Below, piece after piece: positions 17,823 through 27,784 of a stretch of 34,504 nucleotides of DNA. A program made the position numbers and the translations under genes. The stretch is from Elioraea sp. Yellowstone (lineage in GTDB: Bacteria > Pseudomonadota > Alphaproteobacteria > Acetobacterales > Acetobacteraceae). The notes under the pieces are model-generated. The model had not been told where the DNA came from and did no database searches. It saw only the letters and a list, made by a program, of their open reading frames with translations. Location of the stretch: the NCBI RefSeq assembly GCF_006704265.1, contig NZ_VIKA01000023.1:1-34504 (forward strand), given 5' to 3'. Positions within the stretch are counted from its first letter, which is position 1. Each line of letters begins with the position of its first letter.

Positions 17823-18826
17823 AGCCGCACCTTCGGGTTGAGCGCGGTGTAGAGCAGGTCGGCGACGAAGTTCAGCAGCACATAGGTGACCGCGTAGAGC
17901 AGCACGGCGGCCTGCACCAGGGGGTAGTTGCGCGCGAAGATGCTCTCGACCACGAGCCGGCCGAGGCCGGGCCAGCCGAACACCGTCTCGACGATCATGT
18001 TGCCGCCGAGCAGCGATCCGGTCTCGATCGCGGTGACGGTGACGGCCGGGATCAGCGCGTTCTTGAGCGCGTGACGCAGCAGCACGCGCCGGCGCGAGAG
18101 CCCCTTGGCCTCGGCGAACAGCACGTAGTCGGAGGCGAGCACTTCGGCCATCGCACTGCGCACCACGCGCGCGAGCAGGGCGGCGGTCGGCAGGCCGAGC
18201 GTGATCGCGGGCAGGACCAGATGCGCGACCGCGTTGCCGAAGGCCGAGAGGTCGCGGGCGAGCAGCGTGTCGAGCAGCAGGAAGCCGGTGGCGCGCGGCA
18301 CCTCGAAGGCGAAGCCGATCCGCCCGCCCACCGGCAGCAGGCGGAACTCGACCGCGAACAGCAGGATCAAGAGGATGCCGAACCAGAACCCCGGCAGCGA
18401 GACGCCGAACAGCGAGGCGGCGGACAGTGCCCGGTCGATCCAGGAGTCCCGCTTCACCGCCGCGATCACGCCGAACGGGATCGCGACCAGGATTGCGACG
18501 ACGAGCGCGACCAGCGTGAGCTCGACGGTCGCCGGCAGGCGCTCGGCGATCACATCCCACACCGGCCGGCGGTGGAAGAACGAGATGCCGAAATCGCCGC
18601 GCAGCGCGTTGCCGAGAAACACCAGGAACCGTTCGACCAAGGGGCGATCGAGGCCGAGATCGCGCCTCAGTGCCTCGGCCTGCTCCGCGGTCGCGCGCTG
18701 GTCGGCCAGCATGATCTCCACCGGGTCGCCCGGCGTCAGCGTGATCATCAGGAACACGATCAGGCTGACGCCGAACAGCACGGGCAGGAGCTGGGCCAGC
18801 CGTTCGGCCAGCCGCGTCGCCGTCAT
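17819..18826 (-). CDS. Dipeptide/oligopeptide ABC transporter permease (DppB type)
   Basis: 335 residues. The N-terminal helix RLAQLLPVLFGVSLIVFLMITLTPGDPVEIML is the hallmark of DppB/OppB, followed by a large periplasmic loop with LGLDRPLVERFLVFLGNALRGDFGIS. The EAA loop reads LASDYVLFAEAKGLSRRRVLLRHALKNALIP. It pairs with the DppC-type subunit. The start codon lies one base after the binding-protein stop (TGA-G-ATG). Confidence 0.93.
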   Translation of the reverse strand: MTATRLAERLAQLLPVLFGVSLIVFLMITLTPGDPVEIMLADQRATAEQAEALRRDLGLDRPLVERFLVFLGNALRGDFGISFFHRRPVWDVIAERLPATVELTLVALVVAILVAIPFGVIAAVKRDSWIDRALSAASLFGVSLPGFWFGILLILLFAVEFRLLPVGGRIGFAFEVPRATGFLLLDTLLARDLSAFGNAVAHLVLPAITLGLPTAALLARVVRSAMAEVLASDYVLFAEAKGLSRRRVLLRHALKNALIPAVTVTAIETGSLLGGNMIVETVFGWPGLGRLVVESIFARNYPLVQAAVLLYAVTYVLLNFVADLLYTALNPKVRL

Positions 18827-18827
18827 C

Positions 18828-20375
18828 TCAGCCGACGATGCGCACGCGGTGCAGGTTGATGCGGCTGTCGGCCTGCGGCTTCCAGCCGGCGATGCGCTTC
18901 GAGACGCCGTAGATGTCCTGCGGCAGCCAGAGGAAGATCCACGGCGCCTGGTCGGTCACGATCGCCTGGGCGCGCTGGTACATCTCGGCGCGCTTGGCCT
19001 GATCGGGTTCGGTCTCGGCCGCGTCCAGCAGCCGGTCCACCTCGGCGTTGGAGAAGCCGGCCGAGTTGCCGCGACCGCCGGTGCGCAAGGTGGGCACCAT
19101 GATGTCGGAGGGGTCGAGCGAGCCGTTGCCCCAGGAGGTGAGATACATGTCGCGCTCGCGCCGGCGCTCGGGATTCTGCCACATCGGCGTCAGCACCGCG
19201 CCCTCCCAGATCTGCGCACGCACGCGCAGGCCGGTGCGCGAGAGCAGCGCGGCGATCGCCTCCGCCACCTCCTTGAGCGCGGCGGTGGTGTCGATCACGA
19301 GCTCGGTACCCTCGGCCACGCCCGCCTCGGCCAGCAGCGCGCGGGCGCGGGCGAGGTCGTGGCGGTACTCCGGCAGATCGGCGTTGAAGGCGAAGGCATC
19401 GGGGCTCATCACACCGCGCAGCGGGGTGGCGGTGTTGTTGAGGATGCGGCTGATGATCGCCCCCTTGTCCAGCGCATGGTTCAGCGCGCGGCGCACGCGC
19501 ACATCCGTGAACGGCGCCTTGGCGTTGTTGAGCGCGACGAAGAAGGTGCGCGTGCCGTTCACCTTGGCGACGGCGGCGTTCGCGCTCGCCTCGACCTGGC
19601 GCATCGCCGAGGGCGGCAGCTCGTTGATGATGTCCACCTCGCCGGCGAGCAGGGCGGCGATGCGCGCGCTGTTCTCGGGGATGATGCGGAAGATCACGCG
19701 GTCGACCTGCGCGGGGCCGGCCGGCGGGATGTCGGTCGAGCCGCCGTAGTAGCCCTCGAAGCGCTCCATGATCACGGCCTCGCCGCGCCGCCATTCCGCC
19801 AGCCTGAAGGGGCCGCAGCCGTCCGGCCGCGTCTGCATCCCCTCCTGGCCGACGCGCTCGACATGGCGGCGGTTCACCACCTCCTGGAACGGCAGCATCG
19901 CGCCGAGGATCGGCCAGGGTTCGGCGAGGATCATGCGCACGGTGCGCTCGTCCACCACCACGGTGTCCCGGAGCGGGCCGAGCAGTCCCTTGCGCGGGCT
20001 GGTCTGGCCGCCCATCGCGCCGTCCTTCACCAGGCGGTTGAACGTGAAGGCCACGTCCTCGGCGGTGAGCGGATCGCCGGAGTGGAAGCGGATGCCCTGG
20101 CGGATGCGGAACTCGTAGGTCCTGGCATCGACCGCGCGCCAGGCTTCGGCGATCTCGGGCACCACCTTCATGGCCGGGTCGCGCGTGAGCAGCCCGTCAT
20201 GGATGTTGCGGATGATGGTCTGGGTCTCGCGGTTGCGGTGGTTCGCGGGGTCGAGGGTGAGCGCGTCCTGGCTGAACCCGACCCGCACGTCGCGCGAGCG
20301 CGGCTGGGCGGCGAGCGGGCCCGGCACCGCCGCGACGGCAGCGGCGGTCGCGAGCAGAGTGCGGCGTCCGATCAT
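18828..20375 (-). CDS. ABC transporter substrate-binding protein, family 5 (DppA/OppA type)
   Basis: 515 residues from ATG 20375 with GGGAGA upstream; a longer frame to 20429 would swallow that site. The leader MIGRRTLLATAAAVAAVPGPLAAQ (1-24) is Tat-like and exports it to the periplasm. SBP_bac_5 landmarks are LDPANHRNRETQTIIRNIHDGL, YEFRIRQGIRFHSGDPLTAEDVAFTFNRL, and the GCGPFRLAEW lobe hinge. Family members bind di- and oligopeptides, glutathione, nickel complexes, opines or other amides, so the ligand is open. It is the first gene of the operon, 65 bases downstream of a consensus sigma-54 promoter. Confidence 0.93.
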   Translation of the reverse strand: MIGRRTLLATAAAVAAVPGPLAAQPRSRDVRVGFSQDALTLDPANHRNRETQTIIRNIHDGLLTRDPAMKVVPEIAEAWRAVDARTYEFRIRQGIRFHSGDPLTAEDVAFTFNRLVKDGAMGGQTSPRKGLLGPLRDTVVVDERTVRMILAEPWPILGAMLPFQEVVNRRHVERVGQEGMQTRPDGCGPFRLAEWRRGEAVIMERFEGYYGGSTDIPPAGPAQVDRVIFRIIPENSARIAALLAGEVDIINELPPSAMRQVEASANAAVAKVNGTRTFFVALNNAKAPFTDVRVRRALNHALDKGAIISRILNNTATPLRGVMSPDAFAFNADLPEYRHDLARARALLAEAGVAEGTELVIDTTAALKEVAEAIAALLSRTGLRVRAQIWEGAVLTPMWQNPERRRERDMYLTSWGNGSLDPSDIMVPTLRTGGRGNSAGFSNAEVDRLLDAAETEPDQAKRAEMYQRAQAIVTDQAPWIFLWLPQDIYGVSKRIAGWKPQADSRINLHRVRIVG

Positions 20376-20439
20376 GGTCGTCTCCCGTTGGTGTTGGCTG
20401 CGGCGTCCGAGGCCGGGCACCGTCATCATGCGCGGTGCA

Positions 20440-20454
20440 GCAAGCGGCGTGCCA
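20440..20454 (-). promoter_or_regulatory. Consensus sigma-54 (-24/-12) promoter of the Dpp-C45 operon
   Basis: On the minus strand the sequence is TGGCACGCCGCTTGC followed by T, an exact match to TGGCACG-N4-TTGCW. It lies in the 175-base intergenic gap after corC, correctly oriented, 65 bases before the ATG of the substrate-binding protein, giving an expected leader of about 50 bases. Confidence 0.85.
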
Positions 20455-20502
20455 TGGGCGCACCATGGACGGTTTCGGCGGTCGGCCCGTCACGGAGCCG
20501 TC

Positions 20503-20533
20503 GCACGCGCGCATTTCGCGCCATGGCGTGTGC
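20503..20533. promoter_or_regulatory. Candidate upstream activator site for the sigma-54 promoter
   Basis: An imperfect dyad GCACGCGC (20503-20510) and GCGTGTGC (20526-20533), 7 of 8 positions symmetric, lies about 50-80 bases upstream of the -24 element, a usual distance for bacterial enhancer-binding proteins. The region is GC-rich, so chance symmetry is possible. Confidence 0.3.
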
Positions 20534-20550
20534 CGCGCGCAGACGCGCGC

Positions 20551-21441
20551 TCAGGCGGCGGGCCGCGATTCCTGGGGGGCGTTCCCCGGCCGCGCGACCC
20601 GCACCTTGCGGATGCGCCGGCTGTCGGCGTCGAGGATGCGGAACTCCACGCCCGAGGGATGCGCGATCGTCTCGCCGCGCGCGGGGATGCGGTGCGTCAG
20701 CGCCAGGATCAGCCCGCCCACCGTCTCGATCTCAGCGTCGCGTTCCTCGGGCGAGAGGATCGGGCCGAGATGGCGCTCGAACTCCTCCACCGGCAGCCGC
20801 GCATCCACGTCCAGCGTGCCGTCGGGCCGCGGCACCACCTGCGCGGCGAGCGGCTCGTCGTGCTCGTCGGCGATGTCGCCGACGATCTCCTCGACCACGT
20901 CCTCGATCGTCACCAGCCCGTCGGTGCCGCCGTACTCGTCCACCACGATCGCCATGTGCATGCGCGCCTGGCGCATCTCGAGCAGGAGGTCCAGCACCGG
21001 TTTCGAGGGCGGCACGAAGAGCGGACGGCGCAGGATGTCGGCGATGCGGAACTCCGGCCCGCGGTCCATGTGCACGAACACGTCGCGGATGTGCACCATG
21101 CCGACGATGTCATCGAGGCTCTCGCGGTAGACCGGCAGGCGCGAATGGCCCTCGCGCTTGATCAGCGCGACGAGCGCCTCGAGCGTCATGGTCTCGGGCA
21201 CGGCAACGATGTCGGCGCGCGGCACCATCACGTCGTCGGCGGTGATGCCGCGCAGCTTCAGCACGTTGGCGATCAGCGCGCGCTCGTGCGGGTCGAGCGC
21301 GGGCGGCGCGTCCTCGCCCGCCTCCTCGGCGCGCTGCTCGATCAGCGCCTCCAGGCTCTCGCGCAGGCCGTTGTCGTCGCGCGCGCGCAGCAAGCGCAGC
21401 ATGCGGTCGATCAGCCGCGACAATCCGCCGTTCTCGCTCAT
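20551..21441 (-). CDS. corC: CorC/HlyC-family CBS-domain protein
   Basis: 296 residues, cytoplasmic, without the N-terminal DUF21 membrane domain found in larger homologues. A CBS pair occupies about 60-190 (VMVPRADIVAVPETMTLEALVALIKREGHSRLPVY and the YGGTDGLVTIEDVVEEIVGDIADEHD segment), followed by the CorC_HlyC transporter-associated domain (about 205-285, LPVEEFERHLG ... TVGGLIL). E. coli CorC/YbeX is tied to Mg/Co efflux and ribosome maturation. It overlaps ybeY by ATGA and ends the plsC-miaB-phoH-ybeY-corC block, a conserved alphaproteobacterial order. Confidence 0.93.
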   Translation of the reverse strand: MSENGGLSRLIDRMLRLLRARDDNGLRESLEALIEQRAEEAGEDAPPALDPHERALIANVLKLRGITADDVMVPRADIVAVPETMTLEALVALIKREGHSRLPVYRESLDDIVGMVHIRDVFVHMDRGPEFRIADILRRPLFVPPSKPVLDLLLEMRQARMHMAIVVDEYGGTDGLVTIEDVVEEIVGDIADEHDEPLAAQVVPRPDGTLDVDARLPVEEFERHLGPILSPEERDAEIETVGGLILALTHRIPARGETIAHPSGVEFRILDADSRRIRKVRVARPGNAPQESRPAA

Positions 21442-21920
21442 CGCGCGGCCCCCCGGTAGGGATCGGGCACGCCGAGGCGGCGCAGCACCAGGGCCTCCTC
21501 GCGCTCCATGCGCCGTGCGGCGCGCTCGTCCTCGTGGTCGCGCCCGGCGCAGTGCAGCGCGCCGTGCACGACCAGGTGCGCGAGATGCCGGGCGAGCGGC
21601 CGGCGCATCGCGCGCGCCTCGCGCCGGGCGACGCCGTAGCCGATCGCGATGTCGCCGCCGCCGCCGCTCCCGGGCCAGGAGAGCACGTTGGTGGCGTAGT
21701 CCTTGCCGCGGTGGTGCGCGTTCAGCCGGCGCAGCGTGGCATCGTCGGCAAGCAGGAGGGCAAGCGTGCCACGCACGCGCGCAGCCCGCATGGCGGCCGC
21801 CGCGGCACGCCGCGCGACCGCCTCGACCGCGGGCACCGAGGCGCGCCAGCGCGGCTCGGCGACCGTCACGGTGATCCCCGCGCCGGCGCCCGGCGCGGGG
21901 GGTCTACTTCCCGGTTCCAT
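21438..21920 (-). CDS. ybeY: Endoribonuclease YbeY (rRNA maturation factor)
   Basis: 160 residues. The zinc-binding signature HxxxHxxxxxH is intact in HGALHCAGRDH (His119, His123, His129), preceded by the family LNAHHRGKDYATNVLSW (about 66-82). It acts in 16S rRNA 3'-end maturation and ribosome quality control. The ATG at 21920 lies inside the end of phoH (17-base overlap) and its stop overlaps the corC start, so the three are translationally coupled. Confidence 0.95.
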   Translation of the reverse strand: MEPGSRPPAPGAGAGITVTVAEPRWRASVPAVEAVARRAAAAAMRAARVRGTLALLLADDATLRRLNAHHRGKDYATNVLSWPGSGGGGDIAIGYGVARREARAMRRPLARHLAHLVVHGALHCAGRDHEDERAARRMEREEALVLRRLGVPDPYRGAAR

Positions 21921-22977
21921 CGTCAGCCTGCGCGGCGGCCGTGCGCGCACGCCGCCGCGTCTCCCTCTCGGCCTGAGCGCGGCGGCCATAGGCCTCGACG
22001 ATGCGCGCCACCAGCGGATGGCGCACCACGTCGTGTTCCGTGAAGCGAACGACGCCGAGCCCCGCCATGCCTTCGAGCGTCTCGAGCGCATCGGAGAGCC
22101 CCGAGCGGGTGCCGGGCGGCAGGTCGATCTGCGTGAGGTCGCCGGTCACCACCATGCGGCTGCCCTCGCCGAGCCGGGTCAGCACCATCTTCATCTGCAC
22201 CGGCGTGGTGTTCTGCGCCTCGTCGAGGATCACGTAGGCGTGGCTGAGCGTGCGGCCGCGCATGAACGCCAGGGGCGCGACCTCGATCTCGCCGGCGGCG
22301 AGCCGGCGCTGCACCTGGTCGGCGGGCAGCATGTCGGCGAGCGCGTCGTAGAGCGGGCGCAGATAGGGATCGACCTTCTCGCGCAGATCGCCGGGCAGGA
22401 AGCCGAGCCGTTCGCCCGCCTCCACCGCCGGGCGCGAGAGCACGATCCGCTCCACCTTGCCGGTCGCCAGCATCGCCACCGCCTGGGCGACCGCGATGTA
22501 GGTCTTGCCCGTGCCGGCCGGGCCGAGCGCGAAGACGAGCTCGTGCGCGGCGAGCGCCTCCATGTAGGCGGCCTGCATCGGGCTGCGCGCGGCGATCGTG
22601 CTCTTGCGCGTGCGGATCGAGGGGATGTCGGAGAGCGGCAGGCGCGGCTCCTCGGCGCCCGGTTCGAGCGCGCGCACCGTGGCGTGGCGCGCCATGCGCA
22701 CGGCCGCGTCCACCTCGGCTCCTCCCACCGTCTCGCCTCGCCCCAACGCGGCATAGAGGCCGAGCAGCGCCGCCTTCGCGGCCTCCGCTTCCTCGGCCGG
22801 ACCGGTCACAACAAGACGGTTGCCGCGCGAGGTCAGCCGCACGCCGAGACGGTGCTCGATGCGCGCGAGATGGGCGTCATGTGCGCCGAACAGCAGGGGC
22901 AGGAGCGCGTTGTCCTGGAAGGTGACGTGCAGCGTCACCGGCGGCACGTCGGCCGTGCCCCGCAGCACGTGGTTCAT
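21904..22977 (-). CDS. ybeZ: PhoH-like ATPase (YbeZ)
   Basis: 357 residues. An N-terminal KH-like region (about 15-90, [24 protein letters not shown]) is followed by the PhoH P-loop domain: Walker A GPAGTGKT (152-159), [20 protein letters not shown], and Walker B VILDEAQN with [19 protein letters not shown]. It is the RNA-associated ATPase partner of YbeY. The start overlaps the miaB stop (ATGA) and the end overlaps ybeY. The C-terminus has a basic Arg-rich stretch. Confidence 0.95.
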   Translation of the reverse strand: MNHVLRGTADVPPVTLHVTFQDNALLPLLFGAHDAHLARIEHRLGVRLTSRGNRLVVTGPAEEAEAAKAALLGLYAALGRGETVGGAEVDAAVRMARHATVRALEPGAEEPRLPLSDIPSIRTRKSTIAARSPMQAAYMEALAAHELVFALGPAGTGKTYIAVAQAVAMLATGKVERIVLSRPAVEAGERLGFLPGDLREKVDPYLRPLYDALADMLPADQVQRRLAAGEIEVAPLAFMRGRTLSHAYVILDEAQNTTPVQMKMVLTRLGEGSRMVVTGDLTQIDLPPGTRSGLSDALETLEGMAGLGVVRFTEHDVVRHPLVARIVEAYGRRAQAERETRRRARTAAAQADDGTGK

Positions 22978-24347
22978 GCGGCCTCGGCCGCCGGGGCGGC
23001 ATCGGCGAGACGACCGGCGAGCGAGTTCGGATGGATCGCGGTGATCGTCACGGGGCGGATCTCTCCTGCGAGCGTCGTGGGTCCCTGCACGTGAACGGGC
23101 TGCAGCCACGGACTGCGTCCGACCATCTGGCCCTGGTGGCGGCCGGGTTCCATGAACAGCACCGCGACCGTGCGCCCGAGCAGAGCGGCGTTGAAGGCGG
23201 CCTGCTGGTCGCGCAGCACGGCCTGCAGGGTCCGCAGGCGGCGGTCCTTGGTCGGCTCGTCCACCTGGTCTCTCGCCTCCGCCGCCGGCGTGCCGGGGCG
23301 CGGCGAGAACTTGAAGCTGAAGGCGGAGGCGAAGCCGACACGCCGGACCAGGGCGAGCGTCGCCTCGAAATCCGCCTCGGTCTCGCCGGGGTGGCCGACG
23401 ATGAAGTCGGAGGAGAGGGCGAGATCGGGCCGGGCCGTGCGCAGGCGCTCGACGAGGCGCAGGTAGTCGTCCGCCGTGTGGCGCCGGTTCATCGCCTTCA
23501 GCACCGCATCCGACCCCGACTGCACCGGCAGATGCAGATAGGGCATCAGCGCCGGCACCTCGGCATGGGCGGCGACCAGCTCGTCGTCCATGTCGCGCGG
23601 ATGGGACGTGGTGTAGCGGATGCGGTCGAGGCCCGGCAGCTCGGCGAGCGCGCGGATCAGCCGCCCGAGCCCCCATTCGCGCCCGTCCGGCCCGATGCCG
23701 TGATAGGCGTTGACGTTCTGGCCGAGCAGCGTGATCTCGCGCGCGCCCTGCGCGACCAGCCGGCGCGCCTCGGCCAGCACCGCCGCTGCCGGACGCGACT
23801 GCTCGGCGCCACGCGTATAGGGGACGACGCAGAACGAGCAGAACCGGTCGCAGCCCTCCTGCACGGTCAGGAAGGCGCTGATGCCCTGCGGCGCGGACTC
23901 CTCCGGCAGGTGGTCGAACTTGTCCTCGGGCGGGAACTCGGTGTCGAGCAGCGCGCGCTCGCCGGCATCCGCGCGCGCGACCAGGGCGGGCAGGCGGTGG
24001 GTGGTCTGCGGGCCGAGCACGATGTCCACATAGGGGGCGCGGCGGAGGATCTCCGCGCCTTCCGCCTGGGCGACGCAGCCCGCGACCGCGATCAGCATCC
24101 GCCCGCCCTCGGCCGCACGCGCCTGCTTCAGCCGCCTGAGCCGGCCGAGTTCGGCGAACACCTTCTCGGAGGCCTTCTCGCGGATGTGGCAGGTGTTCAG
24201 CACCACAAGGTCGGCGCCTTCCGGCGCGGGCTGGAGCGTGAAGCCCAGCGGCGCCAGCGCATCGACCATGCGGGCGCTGTCATAGACGTTCATCTGGCAG
24301 CCCCAGGTCTGCACATGCAGCCCGCGGGGCCGGGTGGCGTTCGTCAT
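22974..24347 (-). CDS. miaB: tRNA-2-methylthio-N6-dimethylallyladenosine synthase MiaB
   Basis: 457 residues. The radical SAM methylthiotransferase installs the 2-methylthio group on i6A37 of tRNAs. The N-terminal UPF0004 domain has Cys17 (WGCQMN), Cys53 (NTCHIR) and Cys91 (AGCVAQ) for the auxiliary Fe-S cluster; the radical SAM motif CxxxCxxC is Cys166, Cys170, Cys173. A C-terminal TRAM domain (about 380-445) ends with HPNSLAGRL. It is first in the miaB-phoH-ybeY-corC overlap chain; plsC lies 163 bases upstream on the same strand. Confidence 0.96.
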   Translation of the reverse strand: MTNATRPRGLHVQTWGCQMNVYDSARMVDALAPLGFTLQPAPEGADLVVLNTCHIREKASEKVFAELGRLRRLKQARAAEGGRMLIAVAGCVAQAEGAEILRRAPYVDIVLGPQTTHRLPALVARADAGERALLDTEFPPEDKFDHLPEESAPQGISAFLTVQEGCDRFCSFCVVPYTRGAEQSRPAAAVLAEARRLVAQGAREITLLGQNVNAYHGIGPDGREWGLGRLIRALAELPGLDRIRYTTSHPRDMDDELVAAHAEVPALMPYLHLPVQSGSDAVLKAMNRRHTADDYLRLVERLRTARPDLALSSDFIVGHPGETEADFEATLALVRRVGFASAFSFKFSPRPGTPAAEARDQVDEPTKDRRLRTLQAVLRDQQAAFNAALLGRTVAVLFMEPGRHQGQMVGRSPWLQPVHVQGPTTLAGEIRPVTITAIHPNSLAGRLADAAPAAEAA

Positions 24348-24510
24348 GCGGCTCTGGGGATGGTGGCGGGAGGTCGCATCACGCCGTCCGCAACCAGCCG
24401 AAGCCGGGTTTGCGAAGGCGACATCCGGTCGTGACCGGCCGGACCCGTTGGCTCAAGGGCGCGAACCTCTCCTTTCGAGCGCAAGTCACGCCACAGGGGA
24501 GCGATGCCTG

Positions 24511-25491
24511 TCAAGCGCGATCGGGAGACGCCGTGGGGTCGCGGGAGTGACGTTTCGGCGACAGGGGTGTCGCCTCGCGGCCCTGGCGGAGCGCCGCCGC
24601 GCCCGCATCCACCGCCTCGTGGGCGGCTTCCGCCAGCGCCTTGCGGTTGGGGAAGTCGGCGGGGTCGAGCGGCCGGTGCAGAAGGATGGTGGCGCGGCAC
24701 GAGCGCCGCCCCAGGAGGGTCCAGGCATGGCGGGCGATGTCCATGTCGCCGTACCAGGCGAAGTGCGGCCGGTGCGGGCGCGTCACCGGCAGGCCGTCCA
24801 GCCGGTCGAACACGATCGAGACCGGCTGCACGATCGGGCGCACGCCGTCGCCCTCGACCGCGCCGATCAGCGCGCTGCGGAACGGCATCACCCGCGCGCC
24901 GTCGCTGGTGGTGCCCTCCGGGAACAGGATCAGCGAATCGCCCCTGGCGAGGCGGGCGACGATCTCGTCCTTCTCGCGCCCGGTCGCGCCGCGCCGGCGG
25001 CTGACATAGACGGTGCGGCCGAGCTTCGCGACGGTGCGGATCAGGGGCCAGGACCCGACCTCGGCCTTGGAGACGAAGCAGGCCTCGATCCGCCCGCCCA
25101 GCACCAGCACATCCGCCCAGGACTGGTGGTTGGAGAGGAACAGGACCGGCCGGCCGGGTGCGGGCCTGGCGGGCTCGCCGACCACCCGCACATGGATGCC
25201 GCCGATCCAGCACAGCACCGCGTGGTACCAGCGCGCCATCACCACCGGCGCGCGGCCGCCCAAGGCGATGCAGACCGTCTGCACGGGGATGCAGAGGAAG
25301 GTCCAGAGCGCCATCAGCACGAGCCGCCGGGTCGCGCGCACGGCGCGCCAGGCCGAGGGCGCGCGCGCCTCGCGGAAGTCGGCCGCCATCTCGGCCTCCG
25401 CGGCGGCGAGCCGGGCGCGCCAGTCGGTGCCGGCGGGTGGCCGGATGATCGCGGTGCGGAAACGTCGGGAGCCCAGGCGGCGGGTCGGCAT
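24511..25491 (-). CDS. plsC: 1-acyl-sn-glycerol-3-phosphate acyltransferase (PlsC/LPLAT family)
   Basis: 326 residues from ATG 25491; no strong ribosome binding site, and the frame is open further upstream into the divergent gene, so the start is the least certain part. One membrane segment at about 57-78 precedes the acyltransferase domain. The catalytic HX4D is NHQSWAD (His122, Asp127), with the phosphate-binding FPEGTTSDG (190-198) and a TVYVSRRR motif. It makes phosphatidic acid at the inner membrane. The N-terminal 50 residues and the Arg/Ser-rich tail are extra relative to E. coli PlsC. Gene order upstream of miaB is the usual alphaproteobacterial one. Confidence 0.88.
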   Translation of the reverse strand: MPTRRLGSRRFRTAIIRPPAGTDWRARLAAAEAEMAADFREARAPSAWRAVRATRRLVLMALWTFLCIPVQTVCIALGGRAPVVMARWYHAVLCWIGGIHVRVVGEPARPAPGRPVLFLSNHQSWADVLVLGGRIEACFVSKAEVGSWPLIRTVAKLGRTVYVSRRRGATGREKDEIVARLARGDSLILFPEGTTSDGARVMPFRSALIGAVEGDGVRPIVQPVSIVFDRLDGLPVTRPHRPHFAWYGDMDIARHAWTLLGRRSCRATILLHRPLDPADFPNRKALAEAAHEAVDAGAAALRQGREATPLSPKRHSRDPTASPDRA

Positions 25492-25605
25492 GTATCGGCT
25501 GGCATGGCGCAACTGCCGGGGCGGCGCAAGCCGGGCAGGGCCGCTTGCGGCCGGGTCCTGGGCGGCCGAGACTGCGTCGCGACACGACGGAGGACCCCTC
25601 TGCCC

Positions 25606-26664
25606 ATGCGACTCGCGATCCTCGGCGCCGGGGCGATCGCCCTCGGCTCGGCGGCGCTGGCGGCGTCGCGCGGCCACGCCGTGACGGTCTGGTCGCCCTC
25701 CGGCCGCGGCACCGAGGCCTTGCGCGCCAGGGGCGGGCGGCTCGCGGCCGCGGGCGAGGTCCGGGGGGAGTTCCCGGTCGGCCTCGCCGCGCAGGTGGGC
25801 GAGGCGGTCGCCGGCGCCGAGGCCGTGCTGGTCGCGGTGCCGGCGAACGGCCACCGGGCGGTGATGGAGGCGGCCGCCCCGCATCTCGCCTCCGGCCAGA
25901 CCGTGCTGGTCAGCGCCGCAGCCAGCCTCTCGCCACTCCATCTGCACCGGCTGCTCGGCCGGCGCGGCGTGGCGGCGACGATCGCGGGGTTCGGCACCAC
26001 GGCGCTGACGGGCCGGCGCGGCGCCGACGGCGCCTCGGTCGCGGTCGCCACCCTGCGCGGCGCCTGCGACGTCGCGGCGGTGCGGCACGCCGAGACGGAA
26101 GCGGCGCTCGCGATCGCGACCGAGCTCTGGGGCGAGCGCTTCGTCCCGGCCGACAGCCTGCTCGCCGCCGCGCTCGCCAACGTCAATCCGATCGCGCATC
26201 TGGCGATGGCGCTCTGCAACTTGAGCCGCATCGAGCACCGCGAGGTCTGGCCGCAGTACCACTGCACCACGCCCGCCGTGGCGCGGCTGATCCTGGCGCT
26301 GGACGGCGAGCGCCAGGCGCTCGCCGCCGCCTGCGGGGTGCGCATCCCGACGGCGGAGGCGTTCTTCCGCCGCTCCTATGCGCTGGACGCGCCCGATCTT
26401 GCGGGGATGATGGCGGAGCTGCACGCCCGCCGCGGCGGCCCGCCGGGGCCGACCACGATCGAGACCCGCTACGTGCTCGAGGACGTGCCCTTCGGTCTCG
26501 TGTTCTACCTCGCGCTCGCCGGGGAAGTCGGTCTGGCGATGCCGGTGACCGAGGGGGCGGTGCGGCTTGCCTCCGCCGCCTGGGGGCGGGAGCTTGCGGC
26601 GATGAACGACCTCCTGCCGGTGCTCGCGGCCGAGGGCGGGCTCAGGGCGGCGGCCACGGCGTGA
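25606..26664 (+). CDS. NAD(P)-binding opine-dehydrogenase-family protein
   Basis: 352 residues from ATG 25606 with GGAGGA about ten bases upstream. A Rossmann fold begins at once ([29 protein letters not shown]; GxGxxxxG pattern). The C-terminal helical domain carries [19 protein letters not shown] and the [26 protein letters not shown] segment, the layout of the NAD/NADP octopine/nopaline dehydrogenase family. Those enzymes reductively join an amino acid to a 2-oxo acid, or reverse it. It is transcribed away from plsC and precedes thiSG by 115 bases; no opine transport gene is next to it. An unrelated ketopantoate-reductase-like activity is possible but less likely. Confidence 0.8.
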   Translation: MRLAILGAGAIALGSAALAASRGHAVTVWSPSGRGTEALRARGGRLAAAGEVRGEFPVGLAAQVGEAVAGAEAVLVAVPANGHRAVMEAAAPHLASGQTVLVSAAASLSPLHLHRLLGRRGVAATIAGFGTTALTGRRGADGASVAVATLRGACDVAAVRHAETEAALAIATELWGERFVPADSLLAAALANVNPIAHLAMALCNLSRIEHREVWPQYHCTTPAVARLILALDGERQALAAACGVRIPTAEAFFRRSYALDAPDLAGMMAELHARRGGPPGPTTIETRYVLEDVPFGLVFYLALAGEVGLAMPVTEGAVRLASAAWGRELAAMNDLLPVLAAEGGLRAAATA

Positions 26665-26779
26665 GGCCGGGGCGCGCTGCCGCGCGCCGCCCCTGGCCGA
26701 TCATCCTGCCCCGATCGTGGCCCGCAGCCCCGCCCTCCGGCCCTTGCCGCACCCCCGCGAACCGACCCATATCCCGCCC

Positions 26780-27784
26780 ATGGACGCGACCACCGACAGC
26801 CTGCGCCTCTCCGTCAACGGCGAGACGCGCGCCTTCCCCGGCCCGCTCACCGTGGCCGGGCTGCTTGCCGTGCTCGGGCTCGACCGGCGCAAGGTCGCCG
26901 TGGAGCGCAACCTGGAGATCGTCCCGAAATCGGGCTTCGACAGCACCGTGCTCGCCGACGGCGACCGGATCGAGATCGTCCACTTCATCGGCGGGGGCGA
27001 CCATGCCTCCGCGGCGGAGGACACGTGGTCGGTCGCCGGGCGCAGCTTCCGTTCGCGCCTGATCGTCGGCACCGGGCGCTACAAGGACCTCGACGAGACC
27101 GCGGCCGCGATCGCCGCGTCGGGCGCCGAGATCGTCACCGTCGCCGTGCGGCGCGTGAACCTCTCCGATCCCTCGGCGCCGATGCTGCAGGACTACGTCC
27201 CGCCCTCACGCTACACCTACCTGCCCAACACCGCGGGCTGCCACACGGCAGAGGACGCGATCCGCACCCTGCGGCTTGCGCGCGAGGCGGGGGGGTGGAA
27301 CCTCGTCAAGCTCGAAGTGCTGGGACCGCCGCCGACGCTCTATCCCGACATGCAGGAGACGCATCGTGCGCTCGACGCGCTGGTGAAGGACGGGTTCCAG
27401 GTCATGGTGTACTGCGTCGACGACCCGGTCGCGGCGAAGCGGCTCGAGGAGCAGGGCGCGGTCGCGATCATGCCGCTCGGCGCGCCGATCGGCTCGGGCT
27501 TGGGCATCCAGAACCGGGTCACGATCCGGCTGATCGTCGAGCAGTCGAAGGTTCCCGTGCTGGTGGATGCCGGGGTGGGCACAGCCTCCGACGCGGCGAT
27601 CGCGATGGAGCTCGGCTGTGACGCGGTGCTGATGAACTCGGCGATCGCGCACGCCAGGGACCCGGTGCGCATGGCGCGCGCGATGAAGGCCGCGGTCGAG
27701 GCGGGACGCGAGGCCTATCTCGCCGGACGGATGGCGAAGAAGCTCTACGCCGACCCGTCGAGTCCGCTGGGCGGTCTGATCTGA
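26780..27784 (+). CDS. thiG: ThiS-ThiG fusion (sulfur carrier protein / thiazole synthase)
   Basis: 334 residues. Residues 8-73 are ThiS ([25 protein letters not shown] ... [12 protein letters not shown]) and about 84-334 are ThiG ([21 protein letters not shown]). In ThiG the Schiff-base lysine is Lys177 in LVKLEVLGP, with [15 protein letters not shown] and MNSAIAHA typical of the family. The product makes the thiazole moiety of thiamine in the cytoplasm. ThiS normally needs a free C-terminal Gly-Gly to be thiocarboxylated; here the Gly run is internal (71-73), followed by a short linker. I see no TPP riboswitch in the 115 bases upstream and no other thi genes nearby. Confidence 0.93.
   Translation: MDATTDSLRLSVNGETRAFPGPLTVAGLLAVLGLDRRKVAVERNLEIVPKSGFDSTVLADGDRIEIVHFIGGGDHASAAEDTWSVAGRSFRSRLIVGTGRYKDLDETAAAIAASGAEIVTVAVRRVNLSDPSAPMLQDYVPPSRYTYLPNTAGCHTAEDAIRTLRLAREAGGWNLVKLEVLGPPPTLYPDMQETHRALDALVKDGFQVMVYCVDDPVAAKRLEEQGAVAIMPLGAPIGSGLGIQNRVTIRLIVEQSKVPVLVDAGVGTASDAAIAMELGCDAVLMNSAIAHARDPVRMARAMKAAVEAGREAYLAGRMAKKLYADPSSPLGGLI

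Noticed and set aside
26665-26779. TPP riboswitch before the ThiS-ThiG gene
   Set aside because: The conserved CUGAGA and downstream thi-box segments are not present in these 115 bases.
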